Below are positions 31,664 to 40,394 of a stretch of 64,000 bases of DNA, piece after piece. Every line of letters starts with the position of its first letter. Positions within the stretch are counted from its first letter, which is position 1. Origin of the DNA: Streptomyces sp. NBC_00461. GTDB taxonomy: Bacteria > Actinomycetota > Actinomycetes > Streptomycetales > Streptomycetaceae. The notes below the pieces were generated by a model. That model made no database searches. It had not been told where the DNA came from and worked only from the letters and a program-made list of their open reading frames with translations. A program made the position numbers and the translations under genes. Location: positions 9,271,001-9,335,000 of the forward strand of contig NZ_CP107902.1 of the NCBI RefSeq assembly GCF_036013935.1. The letters are read 5' to 3'.

Positions 31664-32815
31664 TCAGGCGGTGTGCAGCGTCAGCCCGTACCGGTTGAGG
31701 ATCTCGTTGACGGGCTGGTACCAGGTCTCGCCGCCGGAACTGCAGTTGCCCCAGCCGCCGGAGGTGACGCCCTGGGCCTGGTCGCCGCTGATGAAGGAGC
31801 CACCGGAATCACCGGGCTCGGCGCAGACGCTCGTCTTCGTCATCTGGTGGACGGCGCCCTGGCTGTAGTTGACCGTCTCGTTCTTGGCCAGGACCGTGCC
31901 GCAGTGCCAGTGGGAGGTGGATCCGGAGCGGCAGATGGAAGCACCGACCGGAGCCTCGGCGGAGCCACGGACGAGCTGGTCGGACACCGTGCCCCAGCCG
32001 AGCACCACCGGCACGGTCCACCAGCCGCTGCCGACGTTCACCCACGCGTAGTCGTTGTCCGGGAACGACGAGCCCTGGAAGTTGCCGACGTAGGAGTGGT
32101 CCCAGCCGTACACCGCGGCGCTCGGCTGACCGCAGTGCCCGGCGGTGACGAAGCCGCCGTACACCGAAAAGCCTATGGAGCAGCGGACGTTGCCGGTGTA
32201 GTAAGGGTCGCCGCCCACGGTGCCGGCGGCGAAGGTCCGGGGCGCGGCGGAGGTCTCCTTGACCGTGACGGGGCCGGCCCGGCGGGCGCTTGCCAGGAAG
32301 GATCGGACATCGTTGTCACCGCGGTGTGCGGTGACGACGTTCACGACGACCTTGTTGGCCTCGGCGTCGACGTGCCAACTGCTCACGCCCGCAGGCGCGG
32401 ACAGCGCGTCGATGCGTGCCCTGACCGCGTCGAGTTGCCGCGCGCTGTGCCGCACGAGGCGTACGGTCGCGCCGGTCGCGCGCACGGCCACGGTGTCCGC
32501 GCCGCGGGTGACGGCGACGGTCAGTTCGCCGCTTTCGGCGTCGAACCAGGAGCCGCCGTACGACGATCCGGCGGCGCGCCTGGCCTTCCGTTCCACGGCC
32601 GTCGCCGTCTTCTCCGCGGCCAGACGTGCCTCGGCCTGGCTCTTCGTCAGGCCCAGATCGTGCTGCATCGCGGACAGGAGCTGGGCAGAGGCGGGTGCTT
32701 CGGTCGGGTGCGCGGGGGAGTCCGAGGCGGAGGCGGGCACGGTGCTCGCGGTGGCCCAGGTGCCCAGGAGGAGGAGTGCGGACAGGCCCGTACGCATGGC
32801 TGTTGTGCGTCTCAA
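31664..32815 (-). CDS. Secreted S1 serine protease (streptogrisin/alpha-lytic type)
   Basis: A 383-residue pre-pro-protease. TTG 32815 is chosen because GAAGGGG precedes it and the product starts Met-Arg-Arg-Thr-Thr, as streptogrisins do; ATG 32797 is the fallback. A signal peptide covers about residues 1-36, an alpha-lytic-type prodomain follows to about residue 190, then the chymotrypsin-fold protease. The triad is visible: His in Thr-Ala-Gly-His-Cys-Gly, Asp in Asn-Asp-Tyr-Ala-Trp, and Ser in Gly-Asp-Ser-Gly-Gly. Cysteines pair as in streptogrisins. It should self-cleave outside the cell and degrade protein. A CebR-like operator covers the transcript start. Confidence 0.93.
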   Translation of the reverse strand: MRRTTAMRTGLSALLLLGTWATASTVPASASDSPAHPTEAPASAQLLSAMQHDLGLTKSQAEARLAAEKTATAVERKARRAAGSSYGGSWFDAESGELTVAVTRGADTVAVRATGATVRLVRHSARQLDAVRARIDALSAPAGVSSWHVDAEANKVVVNVVTAHRGDNDVRSFLASARRAGPVTVKETSAAPRTFAAGTVGGDPYYTGNVRCSIGFSVYGGFVTAGHCGQPSAAVYGWDHSYVGNFQGSSFPDNDYAWVNVGSGWWTVPVVLGWGTVSDQLVRGSAEAPVGASICRSGSTSHWHCGTVLAKNETVNYSQGAVHQMTKTSVCAEPGDSGGSFISGDQAQGVTSGGWGNCSSGGETWYQPVNEILNRYGLTLHTA

Positions 32816-32866
32816 GGCAGTGGCCCCTTCGTTGTTCCAGCAAGGTGGGGTGGAACAGCAGAACTT

Positions 32867-32924
32867 TGAGAGCGCTCTCACTGCGTGCGCGGCAGAGCTT
32901 AGTCGGGGATCATGAACAGGTCCA
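32867..32924 (-). promoter_or_regulatory. Protease promoter with CebR-like LacI operator
   Basis: On the minus strand, TGGACC (32924-32919), a 17-base spacer and TAAGCT (32901-32896) form a good promoter with a start near 32889. Just downstream, TGAGAGCGCTCTCA (32880-32867) is a perfect 14-base palindrome, one symmetric change from the published CebR/CelR site TGGGAGCGCTCCCA, placed where a repressor would block transcription. Confidence 0.65.
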
Positions 32925-33107
32925 TGTCAATCCCGAGGTCTCTGTCCGCGCCCGGACGGGTGGCGGATCAAGCGTCAGTGCGTCACTGGTCTTCTCCGCG
33001 GTCTGCTCCGCGGTCTGTTCCGCGATCTTCTCCATGGCCTCTACGGCCTTCTCCGTGATCTTCTTCCTGATCTGCTGGACTTCGGTGCATGGGGGTTGTC
33101 CTGACAT
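32910..33107 (-). CDS. Possible 65-residue helical peptide
   Basis: A short frame from ATG 33107. Residues about 12-45 are rich in Lys, Glu, Ala, Gln and Thr with an Ala-Glu-Gln-Thr repeat and would form a charged helix. The C-terminal end runs into the protease promoter and looks non-coding. No ribosome site is convincing, and the repeat might instead be a non-coding tandem repeat. It is listed because third-position G/C bias holds in the helical part. Confidence 0.22.
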   Translation of the reverse strand: MSGQPPCTEVQQIRKKITEKAVEAMEKIAEQTAEQTAEKTSDALTLDPPPVRARTETSGLTWTCS

Positions 33108-33147
33108 GCACTCGCACCTAGGGTCGCCTTCGAGTGCAAGCGCTTTC
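33096..33147 (+). promoter_or_regulatory. Promoter and LacI-type operator of the carbohydrate operon
   Basis: TTGTCC (33096-33101), a 17-base spacer and TAGGGT (33119-33124) form a promoter with a start near 33131. TGCAAGCGCTTTCT (33135-33148) with the perfect core AAGCGCTT lies over the start site, typical of a LacI/CcpA-type repressor. About 146 bases of leader follow before the first start codon. No LacI gene adjoins this operon. Confidence 0.6.
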
Positions 33148-33276
33148 TGCGTGTGCTGTTCGTCGCCCGCTCAAGGAGCGCCGTATGCCCCCACACCCCG
33201 CCCGCCGCACACCGGGCGACCCGTTCCACCCGGCGATGCACGGAGACCACCCCCACTGGGCCCCGAAGGAGCGCGC

Positions 33277-34215
33277 ATGAGTATCCGCGTCAGTCACGCG
33301 TACGGCGACCACATCGCGGTCGCTGTGCCGGACGGCACCGAGATCCTCCGCTACGTCTACCGTCCCGACCCCGATGCCTTCGAGGCGCGCAAGCCCTACG
33401 CCCACCCGTTGCGCACCCTCGCCGGCCGCACCGTGACCGGCTACCGCCCCAGCGACCACCGCTGGCACAAGGGCCTGCAGATGACGGCGAGTCATCTGTC
33501 CGGGCAGAACTTCTGGGGCGGCAACTGCTATGTGCACGGCGAGGGTTACCTGCGGCTGCCCGACCGCGTCGGTTCGATGCGGCACGACGGCTTCCCCGAG
33601 TTCACGGTCGAGGACGACCGGCTGGCCTTCACCGAGGCCCTCACCTGGGTGGAGAACGGCGGCGGCGCATGGGCGCGCGAGGAGCGCGGGCTGGTCGTGC
33701 ACTCGGTCGACGAGGAGGCCGGCGCCTGGGCCCTGGACTGGTCGATCCGTCTCACCAACACCCGTGACGTGCCACTCGTGTTCGGCTCGCCCACCACGGC
33801 CGGCCGGGAGCTGGCCGGCTACACCGGGCTGCAGTGGCGCGGTCCCCGCGACTTCACCGGCGGCACCGCCTTCGGTCCCGACACCGACGGGGGAGCGGGC
33901 GTGGACGCGGCCAAGCTGATGGGCACGCAGGGCCCCTGGCTGGCCTTCACCACCGAGCACGACGATGTGGACGCGCACTCCACGCTCGTGTTCGCGCACG
34001 CGCCCGAGAACCTCGACGAGCAGTCCGCCGTCCACGAGTCGCACTGGTTCGTGCGCTCCGAACCCATCCCCACGGTCGCGTTCTCCTGGGCGTTCTTCGA
34101 GGAGTTCGAGCTGCCACCCGGCGCGTCCTTCGGCTACCGCTACCGGGTGGTCGTCGCCGACGGCGCCTGGGACCGCGACCGCGTCGGCACCCACCTGGAG
34201 GGCCTGCCGTGGTGA
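33277..34215 (+). CDS. PmoA-like protein (DUF6807)
   Basis: A 312-residue protein starting at ATG 33277 behind GAAGGAG. Features include His-Arg-Trp-His-Lys-Gly near residue 64, Phe-Trp-Gly-Gly-Asn near residue 80, and Ser-His-Trp-Phe near residue 258, as in the DUF6807/PmoA family found in carbohydrate-use loci. Its biochemical role is not established. It is the first gene of a five- to six-gene operon with an ABC importer and is joined to the cupin gene by a GTGA overlap. Confidence 0.8.
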   Translation: MSIRVSHAYGDHIAVAVPDGTEILRYVYRPDPDAFEARKPYAHPLRTLAGRTVTGYRPSDHRWHKGLQMTASHLSGQNFWGGNCYVHGEGYLRLPDRVGSMRHDGFPEFTVEDDRLAFTEALTWVENGGGAWAREERGLVVHSVDEEAGAWALDWSIRLTNTRDVPLVFGSPTTAGRELAGYTGLQWRGPRDFTGGTAFGPDTDGGAGVDAAKLMGTQGPWLAFTTEHDDVDAHSTLVFAHAPENLDEQSAVHESHWFVRSEPIPTVAFSWAFFEEFELPPGASFGYRYRVVVADGAWDRDRVGTHLEGLPW

Positions 34216-34991
34216 ACGACCCCAAGCCCGCCCTTCCCCACCCGCTGCCCGGCGCGGTCGGCCTCTCCCATCTGAGCGCCTACGACTGGGAGGCCGCCGA
34301 CGGGGTGTGCGGCGGCAGCCCGCATCTGCACCTGGTGTGCACCGAGGCGTACGTCGTCACCGGCGGCCGCGGGGCGGTGCAGACACTGAGCCCCGACGGT
34401 TACCGGGACATCCCGCTGGAGCCGGGCTCGGTCGCCTGGTTCACTCCGGGCACCGTCCATCGCATGGTGCAGGGCGGCGGTCTGCGCATCACCGTGCTGA
34501 TGCAGAACAGCGGCCTGCCCGAGGCCGGCGACGCCGTCTTCACCTTCCCGCCCGAGGTGCTCGCCGACCCCGGGACGTACGCGGCCGCGGCAACGCTGCC
34601 GCCCGGTACGGGAGTTGAGACCGAGGCCGCCGCGCGCCGCCGCAGAGACCTCGCCGTCGAGGGCTACCTCGCCCTGCGCGAAGCGCTCGTCGCCGGGGAC
34701 GACGGACCGTATCTGGAGTTCCAGCGGGCCGCCGCCCGACTGGTGCGCGACAAGGTGCCACGCTGGCGCGAGTTGTGGCAGGCCGGCGCGCTGGCCACCG
34801 CCGAGCGCACCGGGGCCCAGCTCGACGCCCTCGCGGCAGGTGAGCCCGTGCACCTCGCCGACGCGACCGCGTACGAGGCCGCGCCCACCCGGCTCGGCGG
34901 CTTCGGCATGTGCGGCCGCCGCGACGAGTACGCGCTCCCGGGGACGACGCTGCCGTACGAGGTCAAGCAGCCGCGTCAGCAGGGTGGGTGA
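34212..34991 (+). CDS. Cupin-domain protein of a carbohydrate operon
   Basis: A 259-residue protein. GTG 34212 overlaps the upstream stop as GTGA; GTG 34209 is equally possible. Residues about 35-110 form a cupin barrel (His-Leu-His-Leu-Val-Cys-Thr-Glu-Ala-Tyr-Val-Val near residue 43, Pro-Gly-Thr-Val-His near residue 80). The C-terminal 120 residues are helical and unrecognised. It could be a sugar-binding regulator or isomerase-like enzyme. It lies between the PmoA-like gene and the ABC binding protein. Confidence 0.75.
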   Translation: MNDPKPALPHPLPGAVGLSHLSAYDWEAADGVCGGSPHLHLVCTEAYVVTGGRGAVQTLSPDGYRDIPLEPGSVAWFTPGTVHRMVQGGGLRITVLMQNSGLPEAGDAVFTFPPEVLADPGTYAAAATLPPGTGVETEAAARRRRDLAVEGYLALREALVAGDDGPYLEFQRAAARLVRDKVPRWRELWQAGALATAERTGAQLDALAAGEPVHLADATAYEAAPTRLGGFGMCGRRDEYALPGTTLPYEVKQPRQQGG

Positions 34992-35048
34992 GGGAACGCC
35001 AGGGGGGTTCCGACCGAAAACCCGAGGAGAGGAAGAGGTGACCTCGGC

Positions 35049-36332
35049 ATGCCCGGACACAGGACAAAGGGGTTCTGCGCATCGGCCGCCGCACTCGCGC
35101 TCTGCGCGGTACTGGCCGGCTGCGGGGGACCCGGGGAGTCGGCGGGCGGCGGCAAGGTCGTGCTGCGCTACACGTGGTGGGGCAACCCCGACCGCGCGGC
35201 ACGCACCGAGCAGGCCGTCGCCCTGTTCGAGAAACAGCACCCCGATGTGCAGGTACGGACGTCGTTCTCGGGATACGACGCCTACAAGCAGAAGCTCGCC
35301 ATCCAGGCCACGGGAGGCGACGCACCCGATGTGATGCAGCTCGACTACCGCCAGATCGACCAGTACGCCTCCGGACACGTCCTGCTCGACCTCGGGAAGG
35401 TCAAGGACGATCTGCGCACCGGCGAGATCGATGCGGGCCTGCTGGCCACCGGCCGGGTGGACGGCACCCAGTACGCCGTCCCGCAGGGCCGCGGCACCGA
35501 GACCGTCGTCTACGACGTGGCGGCCTGGAAGGCGTCCGGGGTGCCCCTGCCGAAACAGGGCTGGACCTGGAGCCAATGGGCCGACGACGTAAGGGCGTTG
35601 GCGAGGAGGACCGGCAGGCCCGGTGCCACCGACCCCGGCCAGAGCGAGGACGCCTTCGAGGTGTGGCTGCGCGGCCGGGGCAAAAGCCTCTACACCAAGG
35701 ACGGCGGACTCGGTTTCACCGCAGGCGATCTGACCCGGTGGTGGACCTTCACCGACCGGCTCCGCCGGGAGGGTGCCGTCTCCCCGGCCGGACAGACCAC
35801 CCAGCTCGACGGCTCCGTGGAGAACACCCCGCTCGGCCGCGGCAAGGCCACCGCCGACTTCAACTGGGATGCCCCGTCCAGCGGTTACCTCGCGCTCGTC
35901 AAGGGCGGCGTCGCGCTGGCACCGATGCCGTCGGGCGAGGACGGCACGCCCGGCCAGTACTTCAAACCGTCCATGTTCCTCGGCATCGGGGCCCACACCG
36001 GCCACCGCAAGGAGGCCGCCGAACTCATCGACTTCCTCCTCAACGACGGACACGCGGCGAAGATCCTCGGCGCGACCCGCGGCATCCCCGTCAACGAGAC
36101 CGTCCGCAACCGGACCGCCTCGCAGCTGAAGGACTTCGACAAGACGGTCGCCGACTTCCAGACGTCCCTGGAAGGAACCCTGAAAAACCCGCCGCAGGCC
36201 CCGCCCTCCGGCGACAACGCCCTGCAGACCACCTTCCAGCGCGACTACGACCAGGTGTCGTACGAGCGCATGTCGCCGCGCGAGGCGGCCCAGAACTACG
36301 TCACCGAGGCGAAGGCGGAGCTGAGGTCATGA
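35049..36332 (+). CDS. ABC sugar-binding lipoprotein
   Basis: A 427-residue extracytoplasmic binding protein starting at ATG 35049. The signal peptide ends in a lipobox (Leu-Ala-Gly-Cys, Cys at residue 25), so it is anchored as a lipoprotein. The mature part follows the family 1 solute-binding pattern (Tyr-Thr-Trp-Trp-Gly-Asn, Ala-Pro-Asp-Val-Met-Gln, Met-Phe-Leu-Gly-Ile). It should capture a mono- or oligosaccharide for the two permeases directly downstream, whose first start overlaps its stop in ATGA. The ligand is unknown. Confidence 0.9.
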   Translation: MPGHRTKGFCASAAALALCAVLAGCGGPGESAGGGKVVLRYTWWGNPDRAARTEQAVALFEKQHPDVQVRTSFSGYDAYKQKLAIQATGGDAPDVMQLDYRQIDQYASGHVLLDLGKVKDDLRTGEIDAGLLATGRVDGTQYAVPQGRGTETVVYDVAAWKASGVPLPKQGWTWSQWADDVRALARRTGRPGATDPGQSEDAFEVWLRGRGKSLYTKDGGLGFTAGDLTRWWTFTDRLRREGAVSPAGQTTQLDGSVENTPLGRGKATADFNWDAPSSGYLALVKGGVALAPMPSGEDGTPGQYFKPSMFLGIGAHTGHRKEAAELIDFLLNDGHAAKILGATRGIPVNETVRNRTASQLKDFDKTVADFQTSLEGTLKNPPQAPPSGDNALQTTFQRDYDQVSYERMSPREAAQNYVTEAKAELRS

Positions 36333-37273
36333 CCACCACCGACATCCCCGCACCCACCGCACGACCGCCCCGCCCCGCATCCGCCCCCACGCGCCGCCCC
36401 AAGCGTGAACGCGAGGGCGCCGCCTGGGTGTTCCTGTCCCCTTGGGTACTCGGCGCGACCGTCCTGACGCTGCTGCCGATGGCCGTGTCCCTCTATCTCT
36501 CCTTCACCGACTACGACCTGTTCAACGCGCCACACTGGGTGGGCCTGCGCAACTACACGCAGATGTTCACCGAGGACCCGCGGTACTGGCGGTCGGTCGT
36601 CACCACCCTGACGTACGTCGTGATCGCCGTGCCCCTGCAACTCGCGCTCGCCCTCGTCGTCGCGCTCGCCCTCAAGACCCTCAAGCGCGGCAAGGGCTTC
36701 TACCGATCCGCCTTCTACGCGCCCTCGCTGCTCGGCGCGTCCATGTCCGTCGCCCTCGTCTGGCGGGCCGTCTTCAACGACGGCGGCACCGTGGACAACC
36801 TGCTCGGCACCGGCGGCTGGGTCAACAGGCCCGGCTGGTCGCTGGTGGCCGTAGCACTGCTGACGGTATGGCAGTTCGGCGCGCCGATGGTCATCTTCCT
36901 GGCCGGCCTGCAGCAGATACCCGCCGAACTGTACGAGGCGGCAGCCGTGGACGGGGCCGGCACCTGGCGGCAGTTCCTGTCCGTCACGGTGCCGATGCTG
37001 TCCCCGGTGCTGTTCTTCAACCTGGTCCTGCAGACCATCCAGGCCTTCCAGGTGTTCACGCCCGCCTTCGCGGTCAGCGGCGGCAAGGGCGGCCCCGCCG
37101 ACTCGACCCTCGTCTACACCCTCTACCTCTACGACCGGGGCTTCGTCGCCTCCCACATGGGCTACGCCTCCGCCATGGCCTGGGTGCTGCTGCTCGTCAT
37201 CGGCGCCGTCACCGCGGTGCTCTTCCGCACCTCGCGCTCCTGGGTCTTCTACGCCTCCGAGGGGGACCGATGA
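36329..37273 (+). CDS. ABC sugar permease, MalF/UgpA type
   Basis: A 314-residue permease with six transmembrane helices and the inner-membrane EAA loop (Leu-Tyr-Glu-Ala-Ala-Ala-Val-Asp-Gly-Ala-Gly) near residue 205, which contacts the ATPase. ATG 36329 overlaps the binding-protein stop and its own stop overlaps the next start, both as ATGA, so stoichiometric translation is expected. The proline-rich cytoplasmic N terminus (residues 1-30) is usual. Confidence 0.92.
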   Translation: MTTTDIPAPTARPPRPASAPTRRPKREREGAAWVFLSPWVLGATVLTLLPMAVSLYLSFTDYDLFNAPHWVGLRNYTQMFTEDPRYWRSVVTTLTYVVIAVPLQLALALVVALALKTLKRGKGFYRSAFYAPSLLGASMSVALVWRAVFNDGGTVDNLLGTGGWVNRPGWSLVAVALLTVWQFGAPMVIFLAGLQQIPAELYEAAAVDGAGTWRQFLSVTVPMLSPVLFFNLVLQTIQAFQVFTPAFAVSGGKGGPADSTLVYTLYLYDRGFVASHMGYASAMAWVLLLVIGAVTAVLFRTSRSWVFYASEGDR

Positions 37274-38139
37274 CCACCACAGCCTCAACTGCCATGCCCC
37301 GCAAGCCCGTTCGCTGGGGCAGGATCGCCGTGCACCTCGGCTGCCTGGCCGCCCTGCTGGTCATGCTCTACCCGCTGGCCTGGCTGCTCGCCACCTCGCT
37401 CAAACCCGCCGACGAGGTCATCGCGAGCCTCGACCTGCTGCCCAGCCACCTGGAGTGGTCGAACTACAAGACCGCCCTGGACGGCGTGAACGACGTGTCC
37501 ATCTGGCGGCTGCTCGGCAACTCGCTGCTGATCGCGGGCGGCGCGGTGATCGGCAACGTCATCAGCTGCTCGCTCGCCGCCTACGCCTTCGCCCGGCTGC
37601 GCTTCCGCTTCCGTGGGCCGATGTTCGCCTTCATGATCGCGACGATCATGCTGCCGCACCACGCGGTGCTGATCCCGCAGTACATCCTCTTCAACAAGCT
37701 CGGCCTGGTGAACACCTACTGGCCGCTGATCCTGCCGAAGTTCCTCGCCACGGAGGCCTTCTTCGTCTTCCTGATCGTGCAGTTCATGCGCGGGCTGCCG
37801 AGGGAGTTGGAGGAGGCGGCGCGCATCGACGGCTGCGGACCCTTCCGCAGCTTCTTCCAGGTCATCCTGCCACTGACCCGCCCCGCCCTGATCACCACGG
37901 CGATCTTCACATTCATCTGGACCTGGAACGACTTCTTCACCCAGCTGATCTACCTCTTCGACCCGGACAAGTTCACGCTCACGCTCGCGCTGCGGTCGTT
38001 CGTGGACGCCTCCAGCCAGTCGGCGTTCGGCCCGATGTTCGCCATGTCCGTGATCGCGCTGCTGCCGATCGTGCTGTTCTTCCTCGCCTTCCAGCGGTTC
38101 CTGGTGGAGGGCATGGCCAGCTCCGGACTGAAGGGGTGA
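37270..38139 (+). CDS. ABC sugar permease, MalG/UgpE type
   Basis: A 289-residue permease with six helices and the EAA loop (Leu-Glu-Glu-Ala-Ala-Arg-Ile-Asp-Gly-Cys-Gly) near residue 190. The Met-Leu-Pro-His-His-Ala-Val-Leu-Ile-Pro motif near residue 125 is typical of the MalG side. No ATP-binding gene follows; Streptomyces sugar importers commonly borrow the shared ATPase MsiK, and that is the likely case here. Confidence 0.92.
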   Translation: MTTTASTAMPRKPVRWGRIAVHLGCLAALLVMLYPLAWLLATSLKPADEVIASLDLLPSHLEWSNYKTALDGVNDVSIWRLLGNSLLIAGGAVIGNVISCSLAAYAFARLRFRFRGPMFAFMIATIMLPHHAVLIPQYILFNKLGLVNTYWPLILPKFLATEAFFVFLIVQFMRGLPRELEEAARIDGCGPFRSFFQVILPLTRPALITTAIFTFIWTWNDFFTQLIYLFDPDKFTLTLALRSFVDASSQSAFGPMFAMSVIALLPIVLFFLAFQRFLVEGMASSGLKG

Positions 38140-38144
38140 GCGGC

Positions 38145-38777
38145 ATGAGCGACACACGGACGCGCGAACCGGGTGAGGTCTTCGGGCCACGCATGACCCT
38201 GTTCGCCGACATGCTCAGCGTCGGCCTCGCCACGGCGGCGGCCTGTCTGCCGCTGGTGACCGCGCCGGCCGCGCTGTCGACGGCATGCGCGGTGCTGCGG
38301 GGCGCACGGGAGGACCGGCCCGTCACCGCGGGCCGCTACCTCGCCCTGTTGCGGCGGCGCCTGCGCTCGGGCGACCTGGTGGCGGGGGCCGTCGCCCTGG
38401 CGGGTGCGCTGCTGTTCGCCGCGGACCTGGCGCTGGCGGGGGCGGGGCTGCCCGGGGCGCCCCTCTTCGCGGTGGCGGCCGCAGGGATCGGCGGGTGCGC
38501 CGCGCTGGTCGCCCTCAGGGCCTGCGCACGTCCCGAGTCCCTCGACGACTGGCCGGCCGCCCTGCGCGCCGCCGCGCGGGATGCGGCACGAGACGTGGGC
38601 GGCAGCGGCCTGGTGCTTCTCGCGGTGGCGACGGCCGCCCTGTGTGCATGGATGCTGGTTCCGCTGGCGTTCCTGGTGCCCGGCCCGCTGGCGTTGGCGC
38701 TCACGGCAGTCGACGTGCGGTGTGCCGCTTCGATGCTCAAAGAGCCTGTAGGGAAAGCCGGTTCGCCGGGCGGGTGA
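38145..38777 (+). CDS. YesL/DUF624-like membrane protein
   Basis: A 210-residue protein starting at ATG 38145, five bases after the permease stop. It has four to five hydrophobic segments and a Leu-Ala-Leu-Leu-Arg-Arg-Arg-Leu-Arg stretch like the DUF624 proteins that often close sugar ABC operons. Its role is not known. Its last 41 bases overlap the convergent metallophosphoesterase gene. Confidence 0.65.
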   Translation: MSDTRTREPGEVFGPRMTLFADMLSVGLATAAACLPLVTAPAALSTACAVLRGAREDRPVTAGRYLALLRRRLRSGDLVAGAVALAGALLFAADLALAGAGLPGAPLFAVAAAGIGGCAALVALRACARPESLDDWPAALRAAARDAARDVGGSGLVLLAVATAALCAWMLVPLAFLVPGPLALALTAVDVRCAASMLKEPVGKAGSPGG

Positions 38778-40263
38778 TGCCGGACAGGTCGCGGACCGTC
38801 ATGCTGTTGCGGTCCGCGACCGAGCGGCCGAGCGCATGATGCGGCCACAGCCCCGCGGCCACGCGGCGGCTGCGCTCGCCCCATTCGCGGGCCGCGGCAC
38901 CGCGCGCCTTGTAGTGGTTGACGGCGAACCCGCCCGAATGGATCCGCACCAGGCAGAAACCGCCCGGGTACTCCTTGACCGCGCTGACCTCCTGCATTGT
39001 GACGTGCGGGGCCTGCGGCAGCACCGTGCGCTTGTTGCGGTGGGTGTGGCCCGCGTGATGGAGGAAGACGCCGGGTGCGCCGGCATAGGCGTCGAGGATG
39101 GAACGGGCCTGACGACGGCCGAGGCGCTGCCCGCCCGTCACCGGGAAGACGGAGTCCCGCACGGCCAGCGGATGATGCCCGAACACCACGGTGGGCTGGT
39201 CCTTGGCCTCCCTCAACCGGGCCCGGAACCACGACAGTTGCTCACCGCCGAGGCCGCCCGAGTCGGCGCCGTTCCCGTCCTTCTCGTAGGTGTCGAGCCC
39301 GACGATCCGCAGGCCGCCGAGGTCGCGTGAGAAGTACGACGGCCCGTCGCCGTCGAGAAACCCGTCGCGGAAGGAGTCGCCGCAACCGTCGGCGCAGGAG
39401 CGGCAGTTGCCGTGTCCGGGCCGGTCGTGGTTTCCGCGGACGACGAAGTAGTCCCGGCCGTGGATGCCGAAACCGTCCAGGATCCGCTTGGCCTCGGCGA
39501 GGTCCTGTGCCCCGCCGCCGGCCGAGATGTCCCCGGCGGCCAGCAGCACGTCCGCTCCCCGCAGCCGGGCCTCCTCGACCACCGCCCGGCTCATGATCTC
39601 GGGATACGGCGCCAGACCCTGCTCCTGCCGCACCCCGCGCAGCAGGGGAACGCCGGTCACCAGACCGGCGGTGGTCTCACCCAGGTGCAGGTCGTTGCAG
39701 AGCGCGACAGACAGCAGATGCCGCCCCGGCGGCGGCTGCGGTGTGGTGAACGAGTACGGGCCACCGCCCGAGCCGAGGCCGTGCAGGTTGGTGCCGACGG
39801 CGTTGCCGCGGACCAGATGCAGCGGGGTGGGCGTCGCGGCCACACCCCGCGAGCGGGCCTGGTAGTAGTACGTCTGCCCCGGCTCCAGGTCTGTGAGCTC
39901 CACGTAGTGGTGCGCCACCGGTCCGTCCTCCGCCGCGACGCGGTTGAGGCGGCCGGGGTGGGTGCCGTAGACGACCTCGCCCTCCGTGACGGCGGGCAGC
40001 ATGTGGCCCAGGCCGTCGTCGCTGCCGGGCACTCCCGTGTACCAGGTGATGACGGCGCGGTCCTCGGCCAGGGTGACGAGTTCCAGATGGATCGCGGCCA
40101 GGCCGTCGCGGTGACGGTGCCTGCCGCGGCCCGCCGGGCCGCGCAGGGCGTCGGCGGCCGCCCGCAGCAGGGCGGGCGTGAGGAGGGCGCCGGACCGCAG
40201 GACCTGACAGGGATCGGGCAGGGTCTGCAGGGCGGCGAGGGGAGCGGACAGGCAGCAGCGCAT
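38737..40263 (-). CDS. Metallophosphoesterase with an N-terminal fibronectin-like domain
   Basis: About 508 residues from ATG 40263; the start is uncertain because an in-frame extension to 40359 is also open. Residues about 50-170 look like a purple-acid-phosphatase-type beta-sandwich (Tyr-Tyr-Tyr-Gln-Ala-Arg-Ser). The catalytic half has Asn-Asp-Leu-His-Leu-Gly-Glu, Ala-Ala-Gly-Asp-Ile-Ser, Gly-Asn-His-Asp, Gly-His-His-Pro and Gly-His-Thr-His, the full two-metal calcineurin set. It lacks a clear signal peptide. A Cys cluster (Cys-Arg-Ser-Cys-Ala-Asp-Gly-Cys) lies just after Gly-Asn-His-Asp. Substrate unknown; it may be unrelated to the convergent ABC operon. Confidence 0.83.
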   Translation of the reverse strand: MRCCLSAPLAALQTLPDPCQVLRSGALLTPALLRAAADALRGPAGRGRHRHRDGLAAIHLELVTLAEDRAVITWYTGVPGSDDGLGHMLPAVTEGEVVYGTHPGRLNRVAAEDGPVAHHYVELTDLEPGQTYYYQARSRGVAATPTPLHLVRGNAVGTNLHGLGSGGGPYSFTTPQPPPGRHLLSVALCNDLHLGETTAGLVTGVPLLRGVRQEQGLAPYPEIMSRAVVEEARLRGADVLLAAGDISAGGGAQDLAEAKRILDGFGIHGRDYFVVRGNHDRPGHGNCRSCADGCGDSFRDGFLDGDGPSYFSRDLGGLRIVGLDTYEKDGNGADSGGLGGEQLSWFRARLREAKDQPTVVFGHHPLAVRDSVFPVTGGQRLGRRQARSILDAYAGAPGVFLHHAGHTHRNKRTVLPQAPHVTMQEVSAVKEYPGGFCLVRIHSGGFAVNHYKARGAAAREWGERSRRVAAGLWPHHALGRSVADRNSMTVRDLSGITRPANRLSLQAL

Positions 40264-40394
40264 GCCCAAGTGTGCCCGCCCGCGGTGAACGACGGCTGTG
40301 ACGTCCGCGGCGGGGCAGGGTACGGCGTGCGACAACTCCCTGGTCGGCCCCCATGGCACACCGGGGCGGCGTGGGCAAACTCACGCCGTGCGGT

